A DNA stretch of 64,000 nt, taken from NCBI RefSeq assembly GCF_900220965.1, contig NZ_OBQC01000002.1:275176-339175 (forward strand), written 5' to 3'. Below are positions 39,438-48,098 of the stretch, one piece after another (the first letter of the stretch is position 1; the number at the start of each line of letters is the position of its first letter). The notes beneath the pieces were generated by a model that was not told where the DNA came from, searched no databases, and was given only the letters and a program-made list of their open reading frames with translations. The position numbers and the translations under genes were made by a program. This DNA comes from Ureibacillus acetophenoni (lineage in GTDB: Bacteria; Bacillota; Bacilli; Bacillales_A; Planococcaceae).

Positions 39438-39976
39438 TTAATGGTTTCTTCTAAATTTAATCGCTTACCATTTGTTTCAATTTGAATATATAAATTACCA
39501 GGTTCTTCTTTATTTGCAATGGTCTGTCCTTTTTCAACTGATGTATACGGTAATGTTGTAAATGCATCAACAAAGCCGTAAGTAACTGTTGTATTATTTT
39601 CATAAAATACAGATATAGTTTTACCTGTATGCGTATTATGACCAGTATAAACAACTAGTCCATTTTCAATCGAAATAATTGGAAGTGGCTTTTCAAAGGT
39701 TAGTAAGTATCCTTCATCATATGGTTTTACAGCAATGAAAGATAGTAGCTCATTACTAACTGTTTCACTAGAAACTGCAATTTTCGGCTCTTCTTCCGTA
39801 TTAAATACTTCCCGTAAAACATTGCGCATTGAATTCAAGTCTTCTGAACTATATACAATTTTTTTTACATTCATATTAATTTGACCGTTTTCTTGTAAAT
39901 AATTTGCTACAAGAATTGATAAACAGATAATGCTAGCGCCTATCCATTTCCATTTTTTAAACACTTTATCATCCAT
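39410..39976 (-). CDS. spoIVFA: Sporulation regulator SpoIVFA
   Basis: SpoIVFA anchors and inhibits SpoIVFB with BofA until the forespore signal arrives. The 188 residues have one membrane helix (about 11-25, WIGASIICLSILVANYL) and a C-terminal degenerate LytM/M23-type domain (ENGLVVYTGHNTHTGKTIS, EKGQTIANKEEPGNLYIQI). The frame is open to 40174 but that part crosses the minD terminator and lacks a ribosome binding site. An ATG at 39976 or a GTG at 39964 fits; with transcription predicted near 39985 the leader is very short, so the start is uncertain. Confidence 0.82.
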   Translation of the reverse strand: MDDKVFKKWKWIGASIICLSILVANYLQENGQINMNVKKIVYSSEDLNSMRNVLREVFNTEEEPKIAVSSETVSNELLSFIAVKPYDEGYLLTFEKPLPIISIENGLVVYTGHNTHTGKTISVFYENNTTVTYGFVDAFTTLPYTSVEKGQTIANKEEPGNLYIQIETNGKRLNLEETIKWMREFVQS

Positions 39977-39991
39977 TCCCCATTTTTCAAT

Positions 39992-40020
39992 AGTATATGA
40001 ACAATAGAAAATTAAGATTC
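39992..40020 (-). promoter_or_regulatory. Sigma-E promoter of spoIVFA-spoIVFB
   Basis: GAATCTT (40020-40014), 14-base spacer and CATATACT (39999-39992) match the sigma-E consensus (KMATATT, 13-14 bases, CATACANT) at 6 of 7 and 6 of 8 positions. Mother-cell expression is the known pattern for this operon. Confidence 0.6.
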
Positions 40021-40095
40021 TACGAGAAATTAAAAAGATTATGTCATAAACAGTATTGTGTCTAAATCCGTAGATATATAGAGGTTTTATAAAAA

Positions 40096-40130
40096 TAAAA
40101 AATCCCCTAAGAGAAAAACTTAAGGGATTT
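40096..40130 (-). terminator. Intrinsic terminator after minD
   Basis: AATCCC-TAAG pairs with CTTAAGGGATT (one mismatch, seven-base loop), with a T6 run on the minus strand 13 bases past the minD stop. It separates the mre/min operon from spoIVFA. Confidence 0.85.
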
Positions 40131-40142
40131 TCGTCTAGTGAA

Positions 40143-40940
40143 CTATCTAGAGAAAAGAGATTTAATTTTTGCAAATACGCCCTTATTATCTTCCTCTATA
40201 GCCATTAATGGAACTGACTCACCAAGAATTCGTCGAGCGATATTGCGATAACCTAATGAGGCTTTATTATTTGGATTCATTACGATCGGTTCTCCTTTAT
40301 TTGAAGAACTGATGACATCTTCACTTTCTATAATAATACCTAATAGATCAATAGATAAATGGGTTGTAATATCATTAATATCTAGGTTATCGTCTTTATT
40401 CATTAAATTTTTTCTTATCCGATTAATAATGAGGCGTGGCGGTTCAATATCCTCTTGTTCTAACAATCCGATAATTCGATCTGCATCGCGTACAGCAGAT
40501 ATTTCAGGAGTTGTTACTACAATTGCTCGGTCAGCACCAGCAACTGCATTTTTATAACCTTGTTCAATTCCTGCAGGACAATCAATTAGAACATAGTCAA
40601 ACTCACGCTTTAGTTCATCTATGAGACTCTTCATTTGCTCAGGATTGATAGCATTCTTATCCGTCGTTTGAGCAGCAGGTAATAAATATAGTTTTTCATC
40701 AACACGTTTGTCTCGAACGATTGCTTGATGAACTTTACAGCGGCCTTCGATTACATCTACTAAATCGTAAATAATTCGATTCTCTAGCCCTAGTACAACA
40801 TCAAGATTTCGTAAACCAATATCAGTATCAACTAAACATACCTTCTTACCTTGAAGAGCCAATGCAGTTCCAAGATTCGCGGTAGTAGTGGTTTTCCCAA
40901 CACCGCCTTTTCCTGAAGTAATTACAATAGCTTCACCCAC
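40143..40940 (-). CDS. minD: Septum-site ATPase MinD
   Basis: MinD recruits MinC to the membrane and, in Bacillales, to DivIVA/MinJ at poles and septa. The 265 residues have the deviant Walker A GKGGVGKTT at 10-18, switch II DCPAGIEQG, and a C-terminal amphipathic helix (FAKIKSLFSR) that binds membrane. The start is GTG with GGAGG eight bases upstream, two bases after the minC stop. No minE is seen, as expected for this group. Confidence 0.97.
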   Translation of the reverse strand: MGEAIVITSGKGGVGKTTTTANLGTALALQGKKVCLVDTDIGLRNLDVVLGLENRIIYDLVDVIEGRCKVHQAIVRDKRVDEKLYLLPAAQTTDKNAINPEQMKSLIDELKREFDYVLIDCPAGIEQGYKNAVAGADRAIVVTTPEISAVRDADRIIGLLEQEDIEPPRLIINRIRKNLMNKDDNLDINDITTHLSIDLLGIIIESEDVISSSNKGEPIVMNPNNKASLGYRNIARRILGESVPLMAIEEDNKGVFAKIKSLFSR

Positions 40941-40941
40941 A

Positions 40942-41610
40942 TTAGCTTCCTCCCTGAATAGTATTTAATAATGGACGTAAATTTCTTGCTTCCTGTAGTC
41001 GTTCATATGCTATGACGCCCTTTTGATCAATAAAAGCAACGATTTGATCTACATGTTGACTTACAAATGGTTTTTCATTTGACATGATATCAATTTGATC
41101 GGCTATATAGACATGTGTTGGTTCAAAATGGGATGCAACGATAATTGCCTCCTTATTCCCATCAACCCCTGCATGTACTTGTCCTTTCAATTTTCCAAGA
41201 ACATAAATGTTTCCACCAGCTTCAACTCGTCCGTTCGGATTGACATCCCCAATAATCACAATATCTCCGGCAGCCTTAACTATTTGACCGGAGCGAACAA
41301 TTCCGATATAGGTGTCGCGCTTACTTGCGAGAAGAAGTTCATTACTCTCATTTACACTAATAACTTCGCTAAATACATTTTGCACATGCATTTTACCAGA
41401 TTTCTCTACAACTTGAATTAAATCATTTTTCTGTTCTTCCGTTAAGAAACGATATCCTAAATCCAGTTGGACATCAACTCTATTATCGATACCGCCTTCA
41501 GAAACTTTGTTTTCAAGCTCGTCTATTAAATCCGCGTAGGCGCAACAGTCATCAAGTCGAAGTACCAATCCTTCTTTTGTCCCTTTAATGTGGACAAGCT
41601 GTTTTTTCAT
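40942..41610 (-). CDS. minC: Septum-site inhibitor MinC
   Basis: MinC blocks FtsZ assembly away from midcell. The 222 residues have an N-terminal FtsZ-acting domain and a C-terminal beta-helix with GDVNPNGRVEAGGNIYVLGKL, the MinD-binding part. The ATG at 41610 (MKKQLVHIKG) lies ten bases after AGGTG; the longer in-frame start at 41628 is not supported. It is between mreD and minD in the conserved mreBCD-minCD operon. Confidence 0.95.
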   Translation of the reverse strand: MKKQLVHIKGTKEGLVLRLDDCCAYADLIDELENKVSEGGIDNRVDVQLDLGYRFLTEEQKNDLIQVVEKSGKMHVQNVFSEVISVNESNELLLASKRDTYIGIVRSGQIVKAAGDIVIIGDVNPNGRVEAGGNIYVLGKLKGQVHAGVDGNKEAIIVASHFEPTHVYIADQIDIMSNEKPFVSQHVDQIVAFIDQKGVIAYERLQEARNLRPLLNTIQGGS

Positions 41611-41636
41611 AATAAAGCGACACCTCACGCTATTGT

Positions 41637-42164
41637 CTAAGTATTTTCATTTGCACGTTGTAAAACCCGTGCATTGATTAAATATTTGAATACCCAACCT
41701 AACATAATTAAAAATAGTAAATTTGCTATTATTGTAGGAATTAAACGGCTTGCCATAAAAATGGAAAACGTAATAGATGTAAAATTAATAATATAAAAGA
41801 AATAGTAAAGTACGATTTCCATCAATCCTACTAATATTAAAGATATCAACGTTGTAATGATTAAATGTTGATGAATGAACTTTACTGTTGAACCAGCAAT
41901 TAAACAAATTAGTGGATATAGGACACAATATAATCCAATAATATCAATGTAAAATACATCATACAAGAGTCCAAAAATAACACCATAAACTACAGCACGT
42001 TTACGACTGTAGTAAATAGATACGAATATTAAGTACAGAATTAAAAAACGAGGAACTAAATAGACAGTTTGTCCATTTAATTCAATCGGAGAAAATAACG
42101 CAAATTCTGGTTCTAATAAAAACAATAAAATGGCTATAAATGGTATTAGAAATCGAACAACCAT
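41637..42164 (-). CDS. mreD: Rod-shape membrane protein MreD
   Basis: MreD links MreC to the elongation machinery. The 175-residue product is almost wholly hydrophobic, about five helices, with the family stretch GVIFGLLYDVFYIDIIGLY. The ATG follows AGGTG at the very end of mreC, three bases past its stop. Sequence conservation is low in this family; position between mreC and minC makes the call firm. Confidence 0.94.
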   Translation of the reverse strand: MVVRFLIPFIAILLFLLEPEFALFSPIELNGQTVYLVPRFLILYLIFVSIYYSRKRAVVYGVIFGLLYDVFYIDIIGLYCVLYPLICLIAGSTVKFIHQHLIITTLISLILVGLMEIVLYYFFYIINFTSITFSIFMASRLIPTIIANLLFLIMLGWVFKYLINARVLQRANENT

Positions 42165-42166
42165 TA

Positions 42167-43066
42167 TTATTCACCTACATTTTCAGTTTCTTCAGATTGT
42201 TCGTTTTTCAATTGTTCGTGCTCATCGATTGAAACGACTGTTCGTTTTGCAATCATAACGTCTTGTAACATAGAAAAATCAGCAGCCGGTTTAATATAGG
42301 CCATCTTTGTTAGACCAAAATCGTCTGTTGTAATTTCTGTAATTTCCCCGATTAGAATTCCTTTAGGGAAAATTCCACCTAATCCAGATGAAATAACAAG
42401 TTCTCCTTCTTTTACCTCAAAGCTTGAATCGATTCGCTTCATTATTAATTCATTACGTTCTACATCAAATCCTTCTATTAAACCGAAAATCTCTTCATTT
42501 TCCCCTTGGATGACAGCGGAGACTCTAAAATTTGGATTGTTCGTTTGAATTAATTCCACTTCTGATGTAAGCGGAGTCACCAAACTTATTTTACCAATTA
42601 ATCCTTGAGCTGTCATGACTGCCATATTAACTTTTACTCCATGAGAAGAACCTTTATCTAAAATAATTTTTTCTTCCCATTGATCTGGATTTCGAGCGAT
42701 GACAGTTGCTTGAACTGGAACGTATTCTCTCAAACTATTTTCTTTTTCAACAATGTCACGCAAAGATTTATTTTCATTTTTCAACGTATTTACTTCAGAT
42801 TGTAATGCTGCAAAGTCTTCTAAACGTACTTTCAAGCGTTTATTTTCTTCGTAAGTATTTAAAAGTGAATTAATATCGTTAAAAATTCCTGTTATGTAAT
42901 TTGCTGGTTTAGCTACTAAACCTTGAACTAAACCAACAGTATCTTTAATGAATTGTTCGGGTAACGTTGCATTTTGACGGTCACGTAACGAGAAGCTAAT
43001 CAATGCCACAATGAAAATCATGCTAACAAGTAGCAATATTAATTTCTTGTTTGAAAAATGTGGCAT
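42167..43066 (-). CDS. mreC: Rod-shape-determining protein MreC
   Basis: MreC is a single-span protein whose outer beta-rich domain contacts the elongasome PBPs. The 299 residues show a helix at about 8-26, a coiled coil (about 65-105), then the MreC core with DQWEEKIILDKGSSHGV and SSGLGGIFPKGILIGEI. The ATG follows AAGGAGG and lies 12 bases past the mreB stop. The C-terminal tail is acidic. Confidence 0.96.
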   Translation of the reverse strand: MPHFSNKKLILLLVSMIFIVALISFSLRDRQNATLPEQFIKDTVGLVQGLVAKPANYITGIFNDINSLLNTYEENKRLKVRLEDFAALQSEVNTLKNENKSLRDIVEKENSLREYVPVQATVIARNPDQWEEKIILDKGSSHGVKVNMAVMTAQGLIGKISLVTPLTSEVELIQTNNPNFRVSAVIQGENEEIFGLIEGFDVERNELIMKRIDSSFEVKEGELVISSGLGGIFPKGILIGEITEITTDDFGLTKMAYIKPAADFSMLQDVMIAKRTVVSIDEHEQLKNEQSEETENVGE

Positions 43067-43078
43067 TGTTATTCCTCC

Positions 43079-44098
43079 TTATTTTTTTAATTGTTGAGAG
43101 CGAACTAAATCAATGTGATCTAACGCTTTTCCAGTACCGATTGCCACACAATCTAAAGGATTTTCCGCAATAAATACCGGCATTTTTGTTTCATCACTAA
43201 TGACTTTGTCAAGATTTCGTAGTAGAGCTCCACCACCTGTTAAAACAATTCCTCTTTCCATTACGTCTGCAGACAGTTCTGGAGGTGTTTGCTCTAGTGT
43301 CTTTTTAACACCATCAATGATTGTAGCAATCGCTTCTTTTAATGATTCAGAAATTTCTTTAGATGAAATCTCAATAGTTTTCGGTAGTCCTGTAACAAGG
43401 TCTCGTCCACGAATTTCCATTTTTTCAACTTCACCATCTACTCGTGCAGTACCGATTTCAATCTTAATGTTTTCAGCAGTACGTTCACCAATAGTTAGAT
43501 TATAAGCTTTACGAATGTAACTAGTAATTGATTGATCTAGCGCATCTCCACCAATTCGTACAGAGTCACTAGTTACAATACCACCTAATGAAATAACGGC
43601 AACTTCTGTCGTACCACCACCGATATCTACTACCATAGACCCAGTTGGATCCCATACTGGTAAATTTGCTCCGATTGCAGCAGCAAATGGTTCTTCAATA
43701 GTAAACGCCTCTTTTGCACCTGCTTGTCGACTAGCGTCAATTACTGCGCGCTGTTCTACTGAAGTAATACCATAAGGCACACATATCATTACATTTGGTT
43801 TTTTCCAATTAGAACCTGAATTTTTCAAAGCTTGTCTTAAATAATATTGAATCATTGCTGTAGTAATATCAAAGTCAGCAATTACGCCATCTTTCATTGG
43901 ACGTATTGCAACGATAGAACCTGGTGTTCGCCCAATCATATTTTTTGCATCGTTTCCGACTGCTACAATTTCACCAGTTTTTGTATTTTTTGCGACAACT
44001 GAAGGTTCGCGTAGAACAATTCCCTTCCCTTTAATGAATACTAATGTATTAGCTGTGCCAAGGTCGATCCCGACATCTTTATTTCCTAGTCCAAACAA
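43079..44098 (-). CDS. mreB: Actin-like rod-shape protein MreB
   Basis: MreB polymerises under the membrane and guides lateral wall synthesis. The 339 residues keep the actin-fold nucleotide motifs: [11 protein letters not shown] near residue 11, [13 protein letters not shown] near 160 and [12 protein letters not shown] near 290. The start is TTG with AGGGAG eight bases upstream. It is the first gene of mreBCD-minCD. The 500-base space upstream contains two TATAAT boxes that could drive it. Confidence 0.98.
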   Translation of the reverse strand: MFGLGNKDVGIDLGTANTLVFIKGKGIVLREPSVVAKNTKTGEIVAVGNDAKNMIGRTPGSIVAIRPMKDGVIADFDITTAMIQYYLRQALKNSGSNWKKPNVMICVPYGITSVEQRAVIDASRQAGAKEAFTIEEPFAAAIGANLPVWDPTGSMVVDIGGGTTEVAVISLGGIVTSDSVRIGGDALDQSITSYIRKAYNLTIGERTAENIKIEIGTARVDGEVEKMEIRGRDLVTGLPKTIEISSKEISESLKEAIATIIDGVKKTLEQTPPELSADVMERGIVLTGGGALLRNLDKVISDETKMPVFIAENPLDCVAIGTGKALDHIDLVRSQQLKK

Positions 44099-44100
44099 GT

Positions 44101-44563
44101 TTTGTACTCCCTTTCTCTAAGCCAAGGACATAATTGGTCCTTAAATCATACGATTTATTATAGCTGATTAATTTAAAAAATTATAGTGCGGAAACAATCC
44201 TACACATAAAAAATGTAAAAGTTTAACTAAAGTAAATAGGAATATGAAAACCATTCCTTTTACCTAACAAAAAGACAACTACTTTAAAATAATGCAAGTA
44301 GTGTTTTAATTCAACATCTTTCATTGTATTTCTATTTTGCCCATAGAACAAATAAAAAATTTATTAACTTATTACATTCATATGACTAAATTCGACTATT
44401 TACATGACGAATAAATCAAAAATAGGTTCTCACGAAATGTTTATGTAATATTGGTTAAAAATCGCAACATGGCCTAATTTACAAATTAAGCCTAAAAAAC
44501 TTATTAAATATACTTCCCTAAAGCATATATCTAAGTTTGTTGACTATTAAATATTTCTACGTT
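44101..44563. other. Long intergenic region upstream of mreB
   Basis: About 460 AT-rich bases with no gene I can support. It holds two minus-strand TATAAT boxes (44185-44180, 44162-44157) without good -35 partners, a small AAGGAC/GTCCTT hairpin (44124-44142) near the mreB ribosome binding site, an imperfect hairpin ACTACTT/AAGTAGT (about 44278-44304) with a short T tract, and a GGC-TAATTT/AATTA-GCC inverted repeat near 44469-44492. This must include the mre/min promoter. Confidence 0.5.
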
Positions 44564-44600
44564 AAAAAACTCGTCCCTAAGGAAATGGGACGAGTTTTTT
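44564..44600 (-). terminator. Intrinsic terminator of maf-radC
   Basis: A 14-bp perfect stem (AAAAAACTCGTCCC and its complement) with a nine-base loop and T6 on the minus strand lies 12 bases past the radC stop. Confidence 0.95.
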
Positions 44601-44611
44601 ATAATAAAAAA

Positions 44612-45310
44612 TTACATATATCCTTTTTCTTTTAAACTTATGAATTGATGGTCACCAATTATAATATGGTCAATCAAATCAATACCAATAATATATCCGG
44701 CCTCTTGAATCCTTTTTGTAACATCAATGTCTTCTGGACTTGGAGTTGCCACTCCGCTTGGATGGTTATGTGCGCATATGATAGAAGCTGCAGATCTTTT
44801 TACCGCCTCACGGAATATTTCCCTTGGATGTACAATTGAGGAATTTAAACTGCCGATAAAAATGGTTTGTTTATGAAGAACTTGATTTTTCGTATTTAAA
44901 AATAAGGTTACAAAATGCTCCTGGTTTAAAGATGACATTTCTGGCATGAGGTAACTTGCGGCATCTTGTGGGGATCTAATCGTAAAGCGATTATTTACTT
45001 GCATTTGGGCTATTCTCCTACCAAGCTCAATGGCCGCTAAAAGTTGGACTGCTTTCGCTTCACCAATCCCCTTAATAGATACAATTTCCTCTAGTGTTGC
45101 ATGTTTTAACTCATGAATCTTTTCAAAATAATTTAAAATCCGATTCGCTAATGACAAAACGGACTCATTTTTCGTACCTGTCCGTAGTAAAATAGCGATT
45201 AGTTCTTGGTTGGACAAACTTTGTGGGCCTTGACTTATAAGTCTTTCCCTAGGTCGATCATTTACGTGAACATCACGAATCATTAGCTCTGGTAATGTAT
45301 TCACTACCAT
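44612..45310 (-). CDS. radC: JAB-domain protein RadC
   Basis: RadC carries an N-terminal helix-hairpin-helix (LEEIVSIKGIGEAKAVQLLAA near 75-95) and a C-terminal JAB1/MPN metalloprotease-like domain with CAHNHPSGVATPSPED near 175, where the His-x-His and Asp are zinc ligands. The true role is unsettled; the original DNA-repair assignment was withdrawn for Escherichia coli. The 232-residue protein starts at ATG behind GGGAG, seven bases after the maf stop. Confidence 0.95.
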   Translation of the reverse strand: MVVNTLPELMIRDVHVNDRPRERLISQGPQSLSNQELIAILLRTGTKNESVLSLANRILNYFEKIHELKHATLEEIVSIKGIGEAKAVQLLAAIELGRRIAQMQVNNRFTIRSPQDAASYLMPEMSSLNQEHFVTLFLNTKNQVLHKQTIFIGSLNSSIVHPREIFREAVKRSAASIICAHNHPSGVATPSPEDIDVTKRIQEAGYIIGIDLIDHIIIGDHQFISLKEKGYM

Positions 45311-45317
45311 ACTTTAA

Positions 45318-45911
45318 TCACTCCCGAATATGTAAAATATTTAAAGTGATCAACTTTTCAAAAACCGTTGCTAATGGAAAACCGACAACGTTATTATAAT
45401 CTCCTTCAATTCGATCGATAAATAAAGCACCATCAGTTTGGATACCATACCCACCGGCTTTATCAAAAGGGTCCCCAGTATCTACATACGCCTTTATTAA
45501 CGCTAGGGGTAGTTTCTTAAAATAGACTTTCGTTTCTTCAACAAACGTTTCTTCTTTTCCATTCCCATCAATGATGGCTATAGCAGTCATTACAGAATGG
45601 CAATTATTAGAAAGCTTTTCTAAATGTGCAATTGCTTCTTCTGTAGTTTTTGGTTTATGGAGAAGTTGATTTTGAAAAACAACAATTGTGTCTGCACCGA
45701 TAATAATTTTCCCTTTTTCCTTTTTTGCAACATCACGTGTTTTTAACAAAGCTACTTCCCGAACATAGTTTTCCATATTACTTTCCTTAATGGAAGTTTC
45801 TTCAACATTACTTGCCACAATTTCAAAAGGTACTCCAAGTTTTGATAGTAACTCTTTTCTTCTTGGAGATGCTGAGGCAAGAACAATATTGTGATTTGTA
45901 GTAAATTTCAT
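45318..45911 (-). CDS. maf: Maf-type nucleotide pyrophosphatase
   Basis: Maf (YhdE type) hydrolyses dTTP, UTP and modified nucleotides and affects septation when overproduced. The 197 residues show the signature LASASPRRKELLSKLGVPFE near the start, IIGADTIVV near 68 and GDPFDKAGGYGIQ near 148. The ATG at 45911 is seven bases after AGGAGG; upstream ATGs at 45917 and 45935 are too near or lack a site. The maf-radC-mreB order is conserved. Confidence 0.95.
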   Translation of the reverse strand: MKFTTNHNIVLASASPRRKELLSKLGVPFEIVASNVEETSIKESNMENYVREVALLKTRDVAKKEKGKIIIGADTIVVFQNQLLHKPKTTEEAIAHLEKLSNNCHSVMTAIAIIDGNGKEETFVEETKVYFKKLPLALIKAYVDTGDPFDKAGGYGIQTDGALFIDRIEGDYNNVVGFPLATVFEKLITLNILHIRE

Positions 45912-46005
45912 GACCATTCCTCCTACTGCTATCATACCTCGGGAAAATTGTTTTGGAAAATTTGACTGTTTGTTAAAAAATTAAATTCAAAGTAAAAACC
46001 GCTAT

Positions 46006-46668
46006 TTAAAATTGGATTTTCAAGCAGCTATTTAGTTCAGTATAATGCTTTAATAAGTGTGCTCGAGTTACATCTAAATCGCTTGAAAGGTTCGCCATTG
46101 CTACAGTTATCGTTTGCCAATCATCCGGTAAATTTTCAGGAATTTCCCCACCTTCAAAATAATATTTTGACCGATCTTCATTTGATAATAAAATTGGGAT
46201 ATTTTGAATGGATGGATTTGTACAAGCACCACCAGATAAAGTAAATTCTTTAATAAAGGATTCAGGATTTTCTGATTTAGTTAACCCTTCTTTTACTGTG
46301 GATATTTCAGACCAAATATAATAACTATTATCCACTTTAACGATGGCACTTGTGTTTAAAAAAGGATACCCGGCCATAAATTCTGTCGCTCCATTAAATG
46401 TTGAAAAGACACCGTATTGATTTGCATAAAATTTTTCAACAAATAAATCGCTAGTAGGTGTATTTGTTTCGCTTTCGGTTTCGTTTGACTGTACAGGGAT
46501 TGTTTCTTCTTGGCCTTCTTGATTTGGATGTGCTGATTCTTGGACATCAACTGAATTCATAGAATTTAAAATAAACACAAAAAATACTACACCTATAATT
46601 CCAGCTATGGATCCAAATATCGCCGCTTGCATCAGTTCTTTTTGTCCGATTACTCTGTTAAATTTCAT
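46006..46668 (-). CDS. spoIIB: SpoIIB-like membrane protein
   Basis: SpoIIB helps dissolve septal peptidoglycan during engulfment. The 220-residue product has a short cytosolic start, one membrane helix (about 14-35, IFGSIAGIIGVVFFVFIL), a Ser/Thr/Glu-rich linker and a C-terminal part that resembles a SPOR domain (FYANQYGVFSTFNGATEF, AIVKVDNSYYIWS). It is shorter than the 332-residue Bacillus subtilis protein. The call rests on topology and on its position just upstream of maf. ATG at 46668 follows GAGGTG; the longer frame to 46782 crosses the folC terminator. Confidence 0.7.
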   Translation of the reverse strand: MKFNRVIGQKELMQAAIFGSIAGIIGVVFFVFILNSMNSVDVQESAHPNQEGQEETIPVQSNETESETNTPTSDLFVEKFYANQYGVFSTFNGATEFMAGYPFLNTSAIVKVDNSYYIWSEISTVKEGLTKSENPESFIKEFTLSGGACTNPSIQNIPILLSNEDRSKYYFEGGEIPENLPDDWQTITVAMANLSSDLDVTRAHLLKHYTELNSCLKIQF

Positions 46669-46704
46669 GCATATCACCTCTAGTCTACCGTACCAAACAT
46701 AAAC

Positions 46705-46737
46705 CAAAAAAGGACAAGACCGGTGTCGCCTTGTCCT
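46705..46737 (-). terminator. Intrinsic terminator of the folC pair
   Basis: AGGACAAG pairs with CTTGTCCT across an 11-base loop, with T6 on the minus strand. It separates the folC genes from spoIIB; comC, found here in Bacillus subtilis, is absent. Confidence 0.9.
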
Positions 46738-46841
46738 AAAAAAATATCGCATTATTTTCTGAAAATCATCATTGAATGACAATAAAATTAGTAGTTTTAA
46801 AATATGAAAATGGATTTAAGTATAGAATACCCAATATTCTA

Positions 46842-48098
46842 TTATTTTCTACATAATAGTTGTTGACGAATTTCAGCAAGGAGATAAAGCGAACCTGTCA
46901 CAATCGTTTTCCCATTGCTTAAACTAGCCTTTTGTATAAAAGGTAAATAATCCTTTAACACATGTTTCTCTGTTGCATTCGACAAATTAAACATTTCTTC
47001 AGCATTCATTGCACGTGGGTTTGAAAAATCAACAAAATAAAAATGATTGCTAGTAGTTTCTAAAATTGAAAGTACACTTTTTACGTCTTTATCTGCTAAC
47101 ATCCCCACTACAAAAATAATCTTTTCACTAGGGAAATGTTTCTCAATTGTTCTTACTAACTGTGTTGCACTTTCAGGATTATGTGCGCCGTCAAAATATA
47201 CGTTATTAATAACTTCTTCAAATCTCCCTGGTACTTTTGTGTTTGCTATTGCTTTCCTAACTTTGTCGATATCAATTGATAATTGAAAATAATCTGCAAC
47301 TTCCAAAAATGAAGTAATTGCTAGTGCCATATTGGAACTTTGATGGTTTCCAAGAAGTGAGCGATGGATCTCCTCAATATGAATACTTTTTCTTTCATTG
47401 ATATATCTGTCACCAGTACTAGTTAATTCAACTTGAAATTGAATACCTAAACGATACAACGGAGCATCTTTAGATACTGCTTCTTTCTCAATTACTTCAA
47501 TAGCACTGTTAGGTAAGTTTCCAATAACAACAGGACGATTTTTCTTAATAATTCCCGCTTTATGTCCTGCAATACTTTCAATAGAATTACCTAGAAAACG
47601 AGTATGTTCTAATGAAATGCTAGGAATGACAGAAACTATAGGCATAATTACATTTGTACTATCTTCACGTCCGCCCATTCCTGCTTCTAATAACACTAAA
47701 TCAACTTGTTTATTGTTAAAGTGGACAAATGCCGCGCATGTTAACAATTCAAAGTCTGTTAACAAACCTTCAATATTTGACTCTTTAAAAAAAGAAAATA
47801 TTTCATTCATTTCTTGTTCTGTAATAGGGACACCATTAATCTGAATTTGATCATGCACATCGATTATACAAGGGGACATAAACTTACCTACTGTTAACCC
47901 GTGTGCTAAGGCAATATTTTCAATAAAGGACAAAGTCGATCCTTTCCCATTTGTTCCAGCAATATGGACAACATTTAAGTCTTTGTGAGGATTTCCTAAC
48001 AACATTAGCGCATGGATAATTGAATCTAAGCCAGGCTTGATTGACGAATCACTGTGGACACCCCAGCTATCTTTATATAAATTAAGTTTCGGTATCAT
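46842..48098 (-). CDS. folC: Folylpolyglutamate/dihydrofolate synthase paralog 1
   Basis: FolC adds glutamate to dihydropteroate and folates. The 418 residues have the Mur-ligase-type P-loop HIAGTNGKGST near 50 and the family segments LLEAGMGGREDSTNVI, KAGIIKKNRPVV and YFDGAHNPESA. The SIKPGL start region resembles typical Bacillus FolC. SPCIIDVHDQIQ replaces the usual SPYI-FNERI motif, an unusual change near the folate site. Its ATG overlaps the stop of the upstream paralog by one base, so the two are translated together. Confidence 0.85.
   Translation of the reverse strand: MIPKLNLYKDSWGVHSDSSIKPGLDSIIHALMLLGNPHKDLNVVHIAGTNGKGSTLSFIENIALAHGLTVGKFMSPCIIDVHDQIQINGVPITEQEMNEIFSFFKESNIEGLLTDFELLTCAAFVHFNNKQVDLVLLEAGMGGREDSTNVIMPIVSVIPSISLEHTRFLGNSIESIAGHKAGIIKKNRPVVIGNLPNSAIEVIEKEAVSKDAPLYRLGIQFQVELTSTGDRYINERKSIHIEEIHRSLLGNHQSSNMALAITSFLEVADYFQLSIDIDKVRKAIANTKVPGRFEEVINNVYFDGAHNPESATQLVRTIEKHFPSEKIIFVVGMLADKDVKSVLSILETTSNHFYFVDFSNPRAMNAEEMFNLSNATEKHVLKDYLPFIQKASLSNGKTIVTGSLYLLAEIRQQLLCRK

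Noticed and set aside
39457-39654. ORF inside spoIVFA in another frame
   Set aside because: Composition is biased to Leu/Ile/Gln from AT-rich sequence, and it is fully inside a recognised gene.
39977-40174. N-terminal extension of spoIVFA
   Set aside because: It would overlap minD and include the minD terminator and the sigma-E promoter; no ribosome binding site.
44240-44345. 34-codon minus ORF upstream of mreB
   Set aside because: No ribosome binding site and no similarity; the region is better explained as promoter and leader.
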